Assembly: GCF_050563535.1 (NCBI RefSeq)
Contig: NZ_JBNXUO010000004.1
Location: forward strand, 1 to 64,000
Length of the DNA stretch: 64,000 nt
Reading direction: 5' to 3'
Source of the DNA: Falsiroseomonas sp050563535
GTDB lineage: Bacteria > Pseudomonadota > Alphaproteobacteria > Acetobacterales > Acetobacteraceae
Program-made: the position numbers and the translations under genes
The notes under the pieces: generated by a model
What the model was told of the DNA's origin: nothing
Seen by the model: only the letters and a program-made list of their open reading frames with translations
Databases searched by the model: none
Part shown: one piece after another, positions 45,097 to 53,347 of the stretch
How the letters are laid out: each line of letters opens with the position of its first letter
Numbering within the stretch: the stretch's first letter is position 1

Positions 45097-46245
45097 ATGG
45101 ATTTCGACCTGACCGACGAACAGCGGCTCCTCTCCGACAGCGTCGGCCGGCTGGTCGCCGACGCCTATGGCGATTTCGAGAGGCGCAAGGCCTGGCGCGC
45201 CGAACCGCGCGGCTGGTCGGAGGAGAACTGGCGCAACTTCGCCGAGATGGGGCTGCTCGGCCTGACCCTGCCGGCCGATGACGGCGGGTTCGAGGGCGGG
45301 CCGGTCGAGACGATGATCGTCATGGAAGCCTTCGGCCGCGGGCTGGTGGTGGAACCCTACCTCGCCACCGTCCTGCTCGGCGCGGGGCTGCTGCGCCGCG
45401 CGGGCGACGCGGCGACGCGCGCGCGCATCCTGCCGCGGGTGGTGGAGGGGGAGCTGACCCTCGCCTTCGCGCACCAGGAACGCCAGGCGCGCCACGACCT
45501 GCACGACGTGGCCACCACCGCCCGGCGCGACGGCGCGCATTGGGTGCTGGACGGCGCGAAGGGCGTGGTGCTGCACGGCGACAGCGCGGGGCGGCTGGTG
45601 GTCTCGGCACGCACATCCGGGGCGCGGCGCGACCACGACGGGATCAGCCTGTTCCTTGTGGACCCCGAGGCGCGCGGCGTGACGCGCCGCGGCTATGCGA
45701 CGCAGGACGGGCTGCGCGCGGCGGAGGTGGTGCTGGACGGCGCGCGGGCCGAGGCGATGCTGGGCGAGGAGGGCGCCGCGCTGCCGCTGATCGAACTGGT
45801 GGTGGACGAGGCGACCGCCGCGCTCTGCGCCGAAGCCGTCGGCGCGATGGAGGCGCTGCGCGACCTGACGGTGGACTACCTGAAGCAGCGCCAGCAATTC
45901 GGCCGCCCGATCGGCGATTTCCAGGCGCTCCAGCACCGCGCCGCGGACATGCTGGTGGCCAGCGAACAGGCGCGCAGCATGGCGATGTACGCCGCGATGA
46001 TGGTGGGGGTGCAGGATTCAGCCGCGCGGCGCACCGCGCTGTCGGCCGCGAAGGCGCTGGTCGGGCGGCTGGCGGACCAGCTGGGCAAGGATGCGGTCCA
46101 GCTGCATGGCGGCATCGCCATGACCGAGGAATACAAGGCCGGCCACTACTTCAAGCGCCTGGCCATGATCGGCGGCCTGTTCGGCGACGTGGACCACCAC
46201 CTGCGCCAGGTGGTCGCGGCCGGCGGCCTGCCCGAGACGGCCTGA
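45097..46245 (+). CDS. Acyl-CoA dehydrogenase, pimeloyl-CoA dehydrogenase small-subunit-like (PimD)
   Basis: A 382-residue acyl-CoA dehydrogenase relative starting MDFDLTDEQRLLSDSVGRLV, as in PimD. The middle domain is degenerate where FAD-binding residues usually sit (QERQARHDLHDVATTARR). The C-terminal part is well kept (YLKQRQQFGRPIGDFQALQHRAADM and QLHGGIAMTEEY). Small subunits of this type pair with a full-length large subunit. Last gene of the 6-kb operon. Confidence 0.9.
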   Translation: MDFDLTDEQRLLSDSVGRLVADAYGDFERRKAWRAEPRGWSEENWRNFAEMGLLGLTLPADDGGFEGGPVETMIVMEAFGRGLVVEPYLATVLLGAGLLRRAGDAATRARILPRVVEGELTLAFAHQERQARHDLHDVATTARRDGAHWVLDGAKGVVLHGDSAGRLVVSARTSGARRDHDGISLFLVDPEARGVTRRGYATQDGLRAAEVVLDGARAEAMLGEEGAALPLIELVVDEATAALCAEAVGAMEALRDLTVDYLKQRQQFGRPIGDFQALQHRAADMLVASEQARSMAMYAAMMVGVQDSAARRTALSAAKALVGRLADQLGKDAVQLHGGIAMTEEYKAGHYFKRLAMIGGLFGDVDHHLRQVVAAGGLPETA

Positions 46246-46326
46246 CATCCGCCGCGGCCGGCCGCGGCGCGTCCGGCCGGGCAGGGGGTTGCCCGGCGCG
46301 CGGTCCTCACGGATCGTCGCGCCATG

Positions 46327-47469
46327 TCATCGCCCCGGGCCGATCGCCGCCGCCAGGCTGCGCACCAGCGCATGCGGATCGGCTTCCAGCGCCGTGACGC
46401 CGACGGCGGCGAGGTCGGCGCGCGCCTGCTCCATCGAATAGCCCGCCAGCGCGGCATGCGCGGCCGCGATGCCGACGAACAGCGGCTTCGGAGAGGGGTG
46501 TTCGCGCAGCGCCGCCGCCAGCGCCTCCACCCGTCCGCGCAGCGGGCGGGAGGCCAGCGTGGTGTAGAACAGCACCGCCTCCACCTCCGGCCGGGCCGCG
46601 ATCTCGAAGGCGGCGGCGAAGCGGGCGGGCGCGGTCTCGGCCGGGCCGCCCATCATGTTGTCCATGAAGCAGGCGGCCGGGCAGCCGGCATCGCCCAGCA
46701 GGTCCAGCATCATCATGCCGAGTCCCGCGCCGGCCGTGACCATGGCGACGCGGCCGCCCGGCAGTTCCACGAGCGAGAAGCCGTCGTCCCGCGCGCGACG
46801 CTCCAGCGGCGTCATCGCCGCCTCCTCCAGCGCGGCGGACAGCGCGGTGTGCGCCGCGTCGTGCCGGAAGGCCGCGGCCTCGTCGCGCACCGCCTTGGCG
46901 TCGCAGGGCAGCAGCGTGCCGTCGGCCAGCAACGCGAGCGGATTGATCTCGAGCAGTTCGAGATCCTCCTCCGCCATCACGCGCGAGAGCCGCGTGACCA
47001 GCCGCGCGAGCCGCGCGGCGAGGTCCGGCGCGAAGCCCGCGCGCAGCGCCCGCAGGCTGTCCCCCGGCGCGGTCGCGCCATCCGGCAGGATGTGCCAGCG
47101 CAGCGGCGGCGCCGCGCTCTCCACCTCCACCCCGCCCGCGGGGCTGGCCAGCACCTCGATCGCCTGGGCGGTGCCGTCGATCCGCAGCGCCAGGAAGATC
47201 TCCTGCGCGATGGCGACCGGCCTCTCCAGCATCAGCGGCGCGTCGGGCCGGCCGAGCGCGGCGCGGATGGCGGCGGCCACCGCGGGCACGTCGCCCCCCG
47301 CCCGGCGCACCAGGCCGCGCTTGCCGCGGCCGCCTTCCAGGACCTGCGCCTTCACCATCGCATCCCCGAAGCCCGGCGGGGCTGCGCCGTCGCGCAGCAG
47401 CACGCCGTCCGGCAGCGCGATCCCGTGGCGGCGCAGCGCCGCCTTGCCGTCCCATTCCGTCAGCCGCAC
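46327..47469 (-). CDS. Succinyl-CoA synthetase beta-subunit-like ATP-grasp protein
   Basis: A 380-residue protein with an ATP-grasp half (VRLTEWDGKAALRRHGIALPDG, VKAQVLEGGRGKRGLV, ELLEINPLALL) and a CoA-ligase half (MVTAGAGLGMMMLDLL, CFMDNMMGGPAE). This is the SucC architecture. SucC, MtkA and related subunits make acyl-CoA from a dicarboxylate with ATP. It is only moderately similar to housekeeping SucC, so the substrate may differ. It begins at GTG 47469, just 14 bp from the divergently read alpha-like gene, with no strong ribosome site. Confidence 0.85.
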   Translation of the reverse strand: MRLTEWDGKAALRRHGIALPDGVLLRDGAAPPGFGDAMVKAQVLEGGRGKRGLVRRAGGDVPAVAAAIRAALGRPDAPLMLERPVAIAQEIFLALRIDGTAQAIEVLASPAGGVEVESAAPPLRWHILPDGATAPGDSLRALRAGFAPDLAARLARLVTRLSRVMAEEDLELLEINPLALLADGTLLPCDAKAVRDEAAAFRHDAAHTALSAALEEAAMTPLERRARDDGFSLVELPGGRVAMVTAGAGLGMMMLDLLGDAGCPAACFMDNMMGGPAETAPARFAAAFEIAARPEVEAVLFYTTLASRPLRGRVEALAAALREHPSPKPLFVGIAAAHAALAGYSMEQARADLAAVGVTALEADPHALVRSLAAAIGPGR

Positions 47470-47483
47470 TGGATCATGTCCCG

Positions 47484-48368
47484 ATGAGAATCCCGTTCCT
47501 CGACGCCTTCCCGCAGCGCGTCGTGGTGATGAACGCGACCGGCCGCTACGGCCGGCTGCAGGTGCAGGGGATGCGCGCGGCGGGCACGCGCATCGTCGCC
47601 GGCATCGCGCCGGGGCGCGGTGGGACGGAGGTCGACGGGCTGCCCATGCTCGACGACCTGCGTGACTTGGACGCGCCGGCCGATGCCGCCGTGCTCTACA
47701 CCCCGGCCGAAGGCGTGCTGGAAGCGGTGCGCGCGGCCGCGGCGGCGCGGATCGGCCTGATCGTCGCCGCCGCGGAATACGTGCCGACGCAGGATGCGCT
47801 GAAGGCGGTGCATGTGGCGCGCGATGCCGGAAGCTGGCTCGTCGGGCCGAACACGCTCGGCCTCTGCGTGCCGGGGGCGGGGATGCTCGGCTCCATTGCG
47901 CCGGAATTCTGCGCGCAGGGCGATGTCACGCTGCTCTGCCGCAGCGGCACGCTGACGCTCGCGCTGTCGCGGCTGCTGACGGAAGCGGGCATTGGGCTGC
48001 GCGCGGCCATCCATCTGGGCGGCGACCTCGTGGTGGGACGCAACCCGCATGACTACGTGGACGGGCTTGCGGCCGATCCCGGCACGCGGGCGGTGCTGTA
48101 TGTGGGCGAGCTGGGCGGGGACCGCGAATACGCGCTCGCCACGGCGCTGCCGCGGCTCGGCAAGAGGCTGGTCGCGCTGATCGTCGGGCGCCATGCGCCG
48201 GCCGAGACCCGGATGGGCCATGCCGGCGCGCTCGCCGGCGCCGCGCGGGAGACGGCGGAGGCGAAGCTCGCCGCGCTCGCGGCCGCCGGCGCCGTCGCGG
48301 TCCGCTCGCCGGAGGAGGCGATCGCGGCGCTGCGGCAGGGTCATTCGGCGCGGATGCCGGCGGCCTGA
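47484..48368 (+). CDS. Succinyl-CoA synthetase alpha-subunit-like CoA-binding protein
   Basis: A 294-residue SucD-like protein. The CoA-binding Rossmann start (MNATGRYGRLQVQGMRAAGT) and GPNTLGLCVPG are present, as is the ligase domain (VTLLCRSGTLTLALSRLL). RMGHAGALAG contains the phospho-histidine of the reaction. It is encoded head to head with the beta-like gene rather than downstream of it. Its end overlaps the convergent Bug gene by 28 nt. ATG 47484 lacks a clear Shine-Dalgarno sequence, so it may be leaderless. Confidence 0.85.
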   Translation: MRIPFLDAFPQRVVVMNATGRYGRLQVQGMRAAGTRIVAGIAPGRGGTEVDGLPMLDDLRDLDAPADAAVLYTPAEGVLEAVRAAAAARIGLIVAAAEYVPTQDALKAVHVARDAGSWLVGPNTLGLCVPGAGMLGSIAPEFCAQGDVTLLCRSGTLTLALSRLLTEAGIGLRAAIHLGGDLVVGRNPHDYVDGLAADPGTRAVLYVGELGGDREYALATALPRLGKRLVALIVGRHAPAETRMGHAGALAGAARETAEAKLAALAAAGAVAVRSPEEAIAALRQGHSARMPAA

Positions 48369-49306
48369 GCGACCTCGCGCCATTGCGGCACCTCGGCGCG
48401 CATCCGCTCCGCCAGGCGCTGCGGGCCGTCCAGCAGCAGCCGCGCGCCGCTCTCCTCCATCCGCCGGGCGAGCGGCGTGCCGCTGGCCAGCGGCGCAACC
48501 TCCCGCGCGAGGCGGGCGACCACCTCGGACGGCGTCCCGCGCGGGCCGAGCATGGCGTACCAGATCGTCATGGCGTAGCCGGGCACGGCCTCGCCGATGG
48601 CGGGCACGCCGGGCAGCGCGGCCACGCGCTCCGCGCTCGTCACCGCGATGGCGCGCAACCGGCCCTCGCGCACATGGGGCAGCGCCTCGATCGTGCCGGT
48701 GACCAGCAGGTCCGTGTCGCCGGCATAGAGCGCGTTCACCGCCTGCCCCGCGCCGCGATAGGGCACGTGCAGCAGCTCCACTCCCGCGCGGACGCCGAGC
48801 AGCGCGCCGCCGAGATGCGTGGTCGATCCCGCGCCGGAGGAGGCGTAGCTGATCGCCCCCGGCCGGGCGCGCGCCCGCGCCAGCAGGTCCGCCAGGTCGC
48901 GGATCGGGTTGTCGGGCTTCGCCAGCAGCGCCATCGGCGCGTCGCTGATCATGGTGATGGGCACGAGGTCGCGGAACGGGTCATAGCCCGGGTCGCGCAT
49001 CAGCGCCGGCAGGATCGCGACGGAGGAGGTGGTGAACAGCAGCGTATGCGGGTCGTTCGCCTGCACCACGGTCTGGATGCCGAGCGCGCCGCCCGCGCCG
49101 GGCCGCGTCTCCACGATCACCGGCTGGCCGAGGCTGCCGGTCAACGACTCTGCGATGAAGCGCGCCGGCACCTCCACCGGCCCGCCGGCGGCGAAGGGCA
49201 CGATGAAGCGGATCGACCGCGTGGGCCAGGGGGCCTGCGCGCGCGCGCCCAGGGACAGCAGGGCAGGCGCGGCCAGCAGCGCGCGGCGGGGCAGCTTCAT
49301 GGACAT
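48341..49306 (-). CDS. Bug/TctC family substrate-binding protein
   Basis: A 321-residue periplasmic receptor: signal peptide LPRRALLAAPALLSLGARAQ, then WPTRSIRFIVPFAAGGPVEVPAR, VETRPGAGGALG and VPYRGAGQAVNAL. ATG 49306 follows GGGAGGGAG at normal spacing; ATG 49300, two codons on, is an alternative. It is divergent from the CoA-transferase gene (71 bp between starts). The neighbouring CoA ligase and CoA-transferase suggest a carboxylate ligand. No TctAB genes are present. Confidence 0.92.
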   Translation of the reverse strand: MSMKLPRRALLAAPALLSLGARAQAPWPTRSIRFIVPFAAGGPVEVPARFIAESLTGSLGQPVIVETRPGAGGALGIQTVVQANDPHTLLFTTSSVAILPALMRDPGYDPFRDLVPITMISDAPMALLAKPDNPIRDLADLLARARARPGAISYASSGAGSTTHLGGALLGVRAGVELLHVPYRGAGQAVNALYAGDTDLLVTGTIEALPHVREGRLRAIAVTSAERVAALPGVPAIGEAVPGYAMTIWYAMLGPRGTPSEVVARLAREVAPLASGTPLARRMEESGARLLLDGPQRLAERMRAEVPQWREVAQAAGIRAE

Positions 49307-49377
49307 CCTTCTCCCTCCCGGTTCTTGACAGCATCGGCCAGCTATCCGCCGATGCGCAAGCGGAGGGACGGGGCGCG

Positions 49378-50562
49378 ATGAAACCACTGGACGGCGTGAC
49401 CATCCTTGACCTCTCGCGCGTGCTGGCCTGCCCCTTCGCGACGATGCTGCTGGCCGAGCTCGGCGCCGAGGTCATCAAGGTGGAGCAGCCCGGCGCGGGG
49501 GACGAGACGCGCGGCTTCGAGCCCTTCTTCGATTTCGGCGTCAGCGGCTACTTCCTGGCCTGCAACCGCGCCAAGCGCAGCATCACGGTGGACCTGCGCA
49601 AGCCCGGCGGGCGGGAGATCGTCCGCGGCCTCGCGGCCCGCGCCGATGCGCTGGTGGAGAACTTCCCGACCGGCACGCTGGCGCGGCGGGGGCTGGACTG
49701 GCCGGCGCTGCGGGCGGTGAACCCGCGGCTGGTCTATCTCTCCTGCACCGGCTTCGGGCAGTTCGGGCCGCATGCCAGGCGCAAGGGCTACGACACCGTC
49801 TTCCAGGCGATGGGCGGGCTGATGGGGCTGACGGGCGAACGCGGCGGCGGGCCGGTGAAGCCGGGGCTGCCGGTGGCGGACCTCACCTCCGGCCTCTGGG
49901 TGGCCATCGCGCTGCTCGCCGCGCTGCGGGGGCGGGACGCGACGGGGCAGGGGGCGCATGTCGACTTCTCGATGCTCGACGGCCAGGTCGCGCTGCTGAC
50001 CATCGCGGCCGCGCGCTTCTTCGCGCTCGGCGAGGTGCCGCCGAGGCTCGGCACCGAACACCCCGGCCGAGTGCCGACGGCAAGCTTCCGCTGCCGCGAT
50101 GGCCGCTTCCTGCACGTCACCTGCAGCGACCAGCACTGGGCGCCGCTCTGCGGGGCGCTCGGGCTCGCGGAACTCGGCGCCGATCCGGGGCTGGCGAGCA
50201 ATGCCGGGCGGCTGGCGCAGCGTGACCGCGTGATGGCCGGCCTCACCGCCGCGATGGAGCGCCTGACCCGGGCGGAGGCGGTGGCGGCGCTGGATGCGGC
50301 GGATGTGCCGAACGGCCCGGTCCTCGCGCTCGACGAGGTGATGGCCGACCCGCATGTGGCGGCGCGCGGCCTGGTGCGGCAGGTGGCGCACGGGGCGGCC
50401 ACGCATCCCGCGCTGCGCCTGCCTTTCCGCTTCGACGGGCTGGACGACCCGGAACCGGCGCCGGCGCCCGCGCTCGGCGCGGATACGGATGCGGTCCTGT
50501 CCGGCAAACTCGGCTACGACGCCGCGCGCATCGCCGCGCTGCGGGAGGGAGGGGCGATATGA
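49378..50562 (+). CDS. CaiB/BaiF family CoA-transferase (family III)
   Basis: A 394-residue class III CoA-transferase. LDLSRVLACPFATMLLAELGAEVIKVE is the family's N-terminal block (Rossmann part), and Asp168 in LPVADLTSG is the usual catalytic aspartate. It would move CoA between carboxylic acids, for example from succinyl-CoA to the substrate. CGGAGGG precedes ATG 49378. The stop overlaps the enoyl-CoA hydratase start (ATGA). A TTGACA at 49325-49330 lies upstream but has no convincing -10. Confidence 0.94.
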   Translation: MKPLDGVTILDLSRVLACPFATMLLAELGAEVIKVEQPGAGDETRGFEPFFDFGVSGYFLACNRAKRSITVDLRKPGGREIVRGLAARADALVENFPTGTLARRGLDWPALRAVNPRLVYLSCTGFGQFGPHARRKGYDTVFQAMGGLMGLTGERGGGPVKPGLPVADLTSGLWVAIALLAALRGRDATGQGAHVDFSMLDGQVALLTIAAARFFALGEVPPRLGTEHPGRVPTASFRCRDGRFLHVTCSDQHWAPLCGALGLAELGADPGLASNAGRLAQRDRVMAGLTAAMERLTRAEAVAALDAADVPNGPVLALDEVMADPHVAARGLVRQVAHGAATHPALRLPFRFDGLDDPEPAPAPALGADTDAVLSGKLGYDAARIAALREGGAI

Positions 50563-51305
50563 CCGACGCCGTGCTGTTCCACGAGGCCGAGGGCCTCGTC
50601 ACCCTCACCCTCAACCGGCCGGAGGCGCGGAATGCCGTGAACACCGCCCTGGCCGAGGCGCTGGCCGATGGCTGCGCCCGCGCCGTGGCGGCAGGCGCGC
50701 GCCTGGTGGTGGTGCGGGCCGCCGGCGCGGTGTTCTGCGCCGGCGCGGACCTGAAGGAACGCCAGGGCATGGGCGACGACGCGGTGCGGGCGCGGCGGCT
50801 GAAGGCGTTCCGCGCCTACAACGCCCTGCAGGCGCTGCCCATGCCGTCCATCGCGGTGGTGGAAGGGCCGGCGATCGGGTCCGGGGTCGAGATCGCGTCG
50901 GCCTGCGACATCATCCTGGCCACCCCCGCCGCAAGCTTCCGCACGCCGGAGGCGCTGTGGGGCACCGTCGGCGCGACGCAGCGCCTGCCGCGGATCATCG
51001 GCAAGCGGCTGGCCAAGGACATGATGTTCACCGGCCGCACGCTGTCCGCGACCGAGGCGGTGGATGCCGGCCTCGTCTCCCGCATGGCCGAGCCGGCGGT
51101 GCTGGAGGAGGTGCTGGGCGGCATGGCCGCGGCCATCCTGAAGGCGCCGCCCGCGGCGATGGCGCTGGCCAAACGCTGCATCGACGAGGGGGTGGAGCGC
51201 GACCCGCGCGGGGCGCTGGCCACCGAGTTGATGGCGATCGAGGAAAGCCTGGCCGCGGCGGAATGGCGGACCCGCATGGCGGGGTTCGGCGGGTCGGGGG
51301 CCTGA
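50559..51305 (+). CDS. Enoyl-CoA hydratase/isomerase (crotonase) family protein
   Basis: A 248-residue crotonase with LTLNRPEARNAVN, AGADLKERQ (oxyanion hole) and GPAIGSGVEIASACDI. At the position of the second hydratase glutamate the sequence is TPEALWGTVGATQRLPR, so one acid of the standard pair appears to be replaced. The reaction may be isomerase or lyase rather than hydratase. It forms a two-gene operon with the CoA-transferase. Confidence 0.9.
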   Translation: MTDAVLFHEAEGLVTLTLNRPEARNAVNTALAEALADGCARAVAAGARLVVVRAAGAVFCAGADLKERQGMGDDAVRARRLKAFRAYNALQALPMPSIAVVEGPAIGSGVEIASACDIILATPAASFRTPEALWGTVGATQRLPRIIGKRLAKDMMFTGRTLSATEAVDAGLVSRMAEPAVLEEVLGGMAAAILKAPPAAMALAKRCIDEGVERDPRGALATELMAIEESLAAAEWRTRMAGFGGSGA

Positions 51306-51333
51306 CCTGCGGATCACCGGCGCACTTGTCGGT

Positions 51334-51403
51334 GTGAAATCCGTCCCTGCACGCATCCGGCCTTCACTTCCCGCCCCCCAGCTTCCATCTGCGTGAAATG
51401 CGT
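51334..51403. repeat. Pair of short direct repeats upstream of the Nudix gene
   Basis: GTGAAATCCGT at 51334-51344 recurs as GTGAAATGCGT at 51393-51403 (10 of 11 identical) in the non-coding stretch before the Nudix gene. It may be a regulatory site or chance. The interval 51306-51463 otherwise shows no gene. Confidence 0.2.
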
Positions 51404-51463
51404 GGCGTGCCGCTTACGGGCTTCTGGGCCCGCCGGACTGCGCGGTTGGGGAAACGGGCGGAC

Positions 51464-51910
51464 ATGCCGGATGGTCACATGCTGGACCGGCGGGCCTCGG
51501 GGCAGGCGCGCCGGCAGAGCGCGGCGCTGCCGCTGGTCAGCCATGGCAACGCGCTGCGCGTGGTGCTCGTGACCAGCCGGGAGACGCGGCGCTGGGTGGT
51601 GCCGAAAGGCTGGATCGAGCCGAACGAGCCGCCGCACCGCTCCGCCGCGCGCGAGGCCTTCGAGGAAGCCGGCCTCGCCGGGGAGGCGGAGCACGACCCG
51701 GTCGGCTCCTACGCCTATGGCAAGCGGACGGCCGGCGGCGCCATCATCCCGACCGACGTGCTGGTCTTCCGCTTCCGCGTCGCGCGCCTGCTGCGCGACT
51801 GGCCGGAGCGCGGGCAGCGCACGCGGCGGCTGTTCACGCCGGAAGCCGCCGGCGCGCTGGTGCAGGAACCCGGCCTCGCGGCCCTGTTGCGGAACCTCAG
51901 GCAGGCATGA
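51464..51910 (+). CDS. Nudix hydrolase
   Basis: A 148-residue protein with a complete Nudix box, GWIEPNEPPHRSAAREAFEE followed by AGL (Gx5Ex7REUxEExGU). RWVVPKGW precedes it, as in diadenosine or diphosphoinositol polyphosphate hydrolases. Cytoplasmic. ATG 51464 is preferred to ATG 51398, which has no ribosome site and adds an Arg-rich tail. Its end overlaps the convergent amidohydrolase gene by 14 nt. Confidence 0.88.
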   Translation: MPDGHMLDRRASGQARRQSAALPLVSHGNALRVVLVTSRETRRWVVPKGWIEPNEPPHRSAAREAFEEAGLAGEAEHDPVGSYAYGKRTAGGAIIPTDVLVFRFRVARLLRDWPERGQRTRRLFTPEAAGALVQEPGLAALLRNLRQA

Positions 51911-53336
51911 AGCCGTTCGGCGTCACGCCGCGCGGCCTCACCAGGTCATAGGGCCCGCGCGGCAGGTACTGGCCGCTGCCAGGCTCGGCCTGCACCTTCC
52001 CGTCCCGCATCACCACCTCGCCCCGGCGGATCGTCATCACCGGCCAGCCGGTGACCTCCAGCCCCTCATAGGGCGTGTAGTCGATGGCGTGCTGCATCAG
52101 CGCATTGGTGATCGTCACCTTCCTGCGCGGATCCCACAGCGCGAGGTCGGCATCCGCGCCGGGCTGGATGGTGCCCTTGCGGGGCGCGAGGCCCATCAGC
52201 CGCGCCGGGTTGGTGCTGGTCAGCGCGACGAACTGTTCCAGCGTGATGCGCCCCTTCGAGACACCCTCGCTGAAGATGATCGGCAGGCGGGCCGCAAGCC
52301 CCGGAATGCCGTTCGGGATGTCGCGGAAGGGGGCGTCGCGCCCGTTCTGCGCCTTGCCGAGCGTGCCGCCGAAGCTGTAGCCGCAATGGTCGGAGGACAC
52401 GACGTCGAGCGTGCCGCGGCGGATGCGGTCCCAGATGCGGGCGTGTTCGTCCGCGTCGCGCGGGGCGGGGCTGCACATGAACTTCGCGCCCTCGAAGCCG
52501 GGGCGGTCCATGTCGGCGGCGGTCAGCGTGACGTATTGCGGGCAGGTCTCGCCCCAGACCTTCAGGCCGCGCGCCTGGGCGCGGGCGATCTCCTCGGCCG
52601 CCTCTTCGCAGCTGACATGGAAGACCTGGATCGGCTGGTCCACCAGCTCCGCGAGCGCGATGGCGCGGTGCGTCGCCTCGCGCTCCACCACCGGCGGCCG
52701 GGACCAGGCATGGTATTTCGGCGCCGTCATCCCGGCATCGATCAGCGCCCGCGTGCGCCAGTCGATCGCCTCGTAGTTCTCGCAATGCACGGTCACCAGG
52801 CAGCCATGCTTCCGCGCGGCCAGCAGCACGCGGATGTAGTCGCGGTCGGACAGGTGCAGCGGTTCGTAGGTGAGGAAGACCTTCAGGCTGCGGATGCCGG
52901 CGGCGACCACCTGGGGCACCTCCCTCTCGATCACCTCCTCCGTCGCGTCGGCGATGATCTGGTGGAAGCCGTGGTCCAGCATGCCCTTGGCCGCCCGCGC
53001 GCGGTAATCGGCGAAGCGGTCCAGGATGCCGGCGCCCTTGAACTGCGGGATGAAGCAGATGCCGGTGGTCGTGCCGCCGGCGAAGGCGCTGGCGGAAGCC
53101 GAGACGAAGTCGGATTCGTGGACCGTCCCGTTCGCCTCGGGCTGCTCGATGTGGCAGTGGGTGTCCACGCCGCCGGGCAGCACCAGCAGGCCGTCGGCCT
53201 CGATCACCTGCGCGGCGCCGTCGATGCGTTCGGCGAGCGCGGCGATGCGGCCCGCGCGGATGCCGAGGTCGCAGCGGGCCGTGCCGAAGCCGGTGGCGAC
53301 CTGGCCGCCGCGGATGGCGATGTCGAATTCGGGCAT
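51897..53336 (-). CDS. Dihydropyrimidinase/D-hydantoinase family amidohydrolase
   Basis: A 479-residue cyclic amidase. Binuclear metal ligands are His60 and His62 (DTHCHIEQP), the carboxylated Lys152 (SLKVFLTYEP), His184 (VTVHCEN), His240 (VFHVSCEEA) and the Asp in SSDHCGYSF. Family members open hydantoins, dihydropyrimidines or allantoin. ATG 53336 has AGGAGG upstream and lies 11 bp after the permease stop, in the same leftward operon as an amino acid transporter. It may open a cyclic ureide or amide form of the imported compound. Confidence 0.9.
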   Translation of the reverse strand: MPEFDIAIRGGQVATGFGTARCDLGIRAGRIAALAERIDGAAQVIEADGLLVLPGGVDTHCHIEQPEANGTVHESDFVSASASAFAGGTTTGICFIPQFKGAGILDRFADYRARAAKGMLDHGFHQIIADATEEVIEREVPQVVAAGIRSLKVFLTYEPLHLSDRDYIRVLLAARKHGCLVTVHCENYEAIDWRTRALIDAGMTAPKYHAWSRPPVVEREATHRAIALAELVDQPIQVFHVSCEEAAEEIARAQARGLKVWGETCPQYVTLTAADMDRPGFEGAKFMCSPAPRDADEHARIWDRIRRGTLDVVSSDHCGYSFGGTLGKAQNGRDAPFRDIPNGIPGLAARLPIIFSEGVSKGRITLEQFVALTSTNPARLMGLAPRKGTIQPGADADLALWDPRRKVTITNALMQHAIDYTPYEGLEVTGWPVMTIRRGEVVMRDGKVQAEPGSGQYLPRGPYDLVRPRGVTPNGFMPA

Positions 53337-53347
53337 GGGGTGCCTCC

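Noticed and set aside
49325..49330. TTGACA upstream of the CoA-transferase as a promoter
   Set aside because: No acceptable -10 at 16-18 bp spacing, so a consensus -35 alone in GC-rich DNA is not enough.
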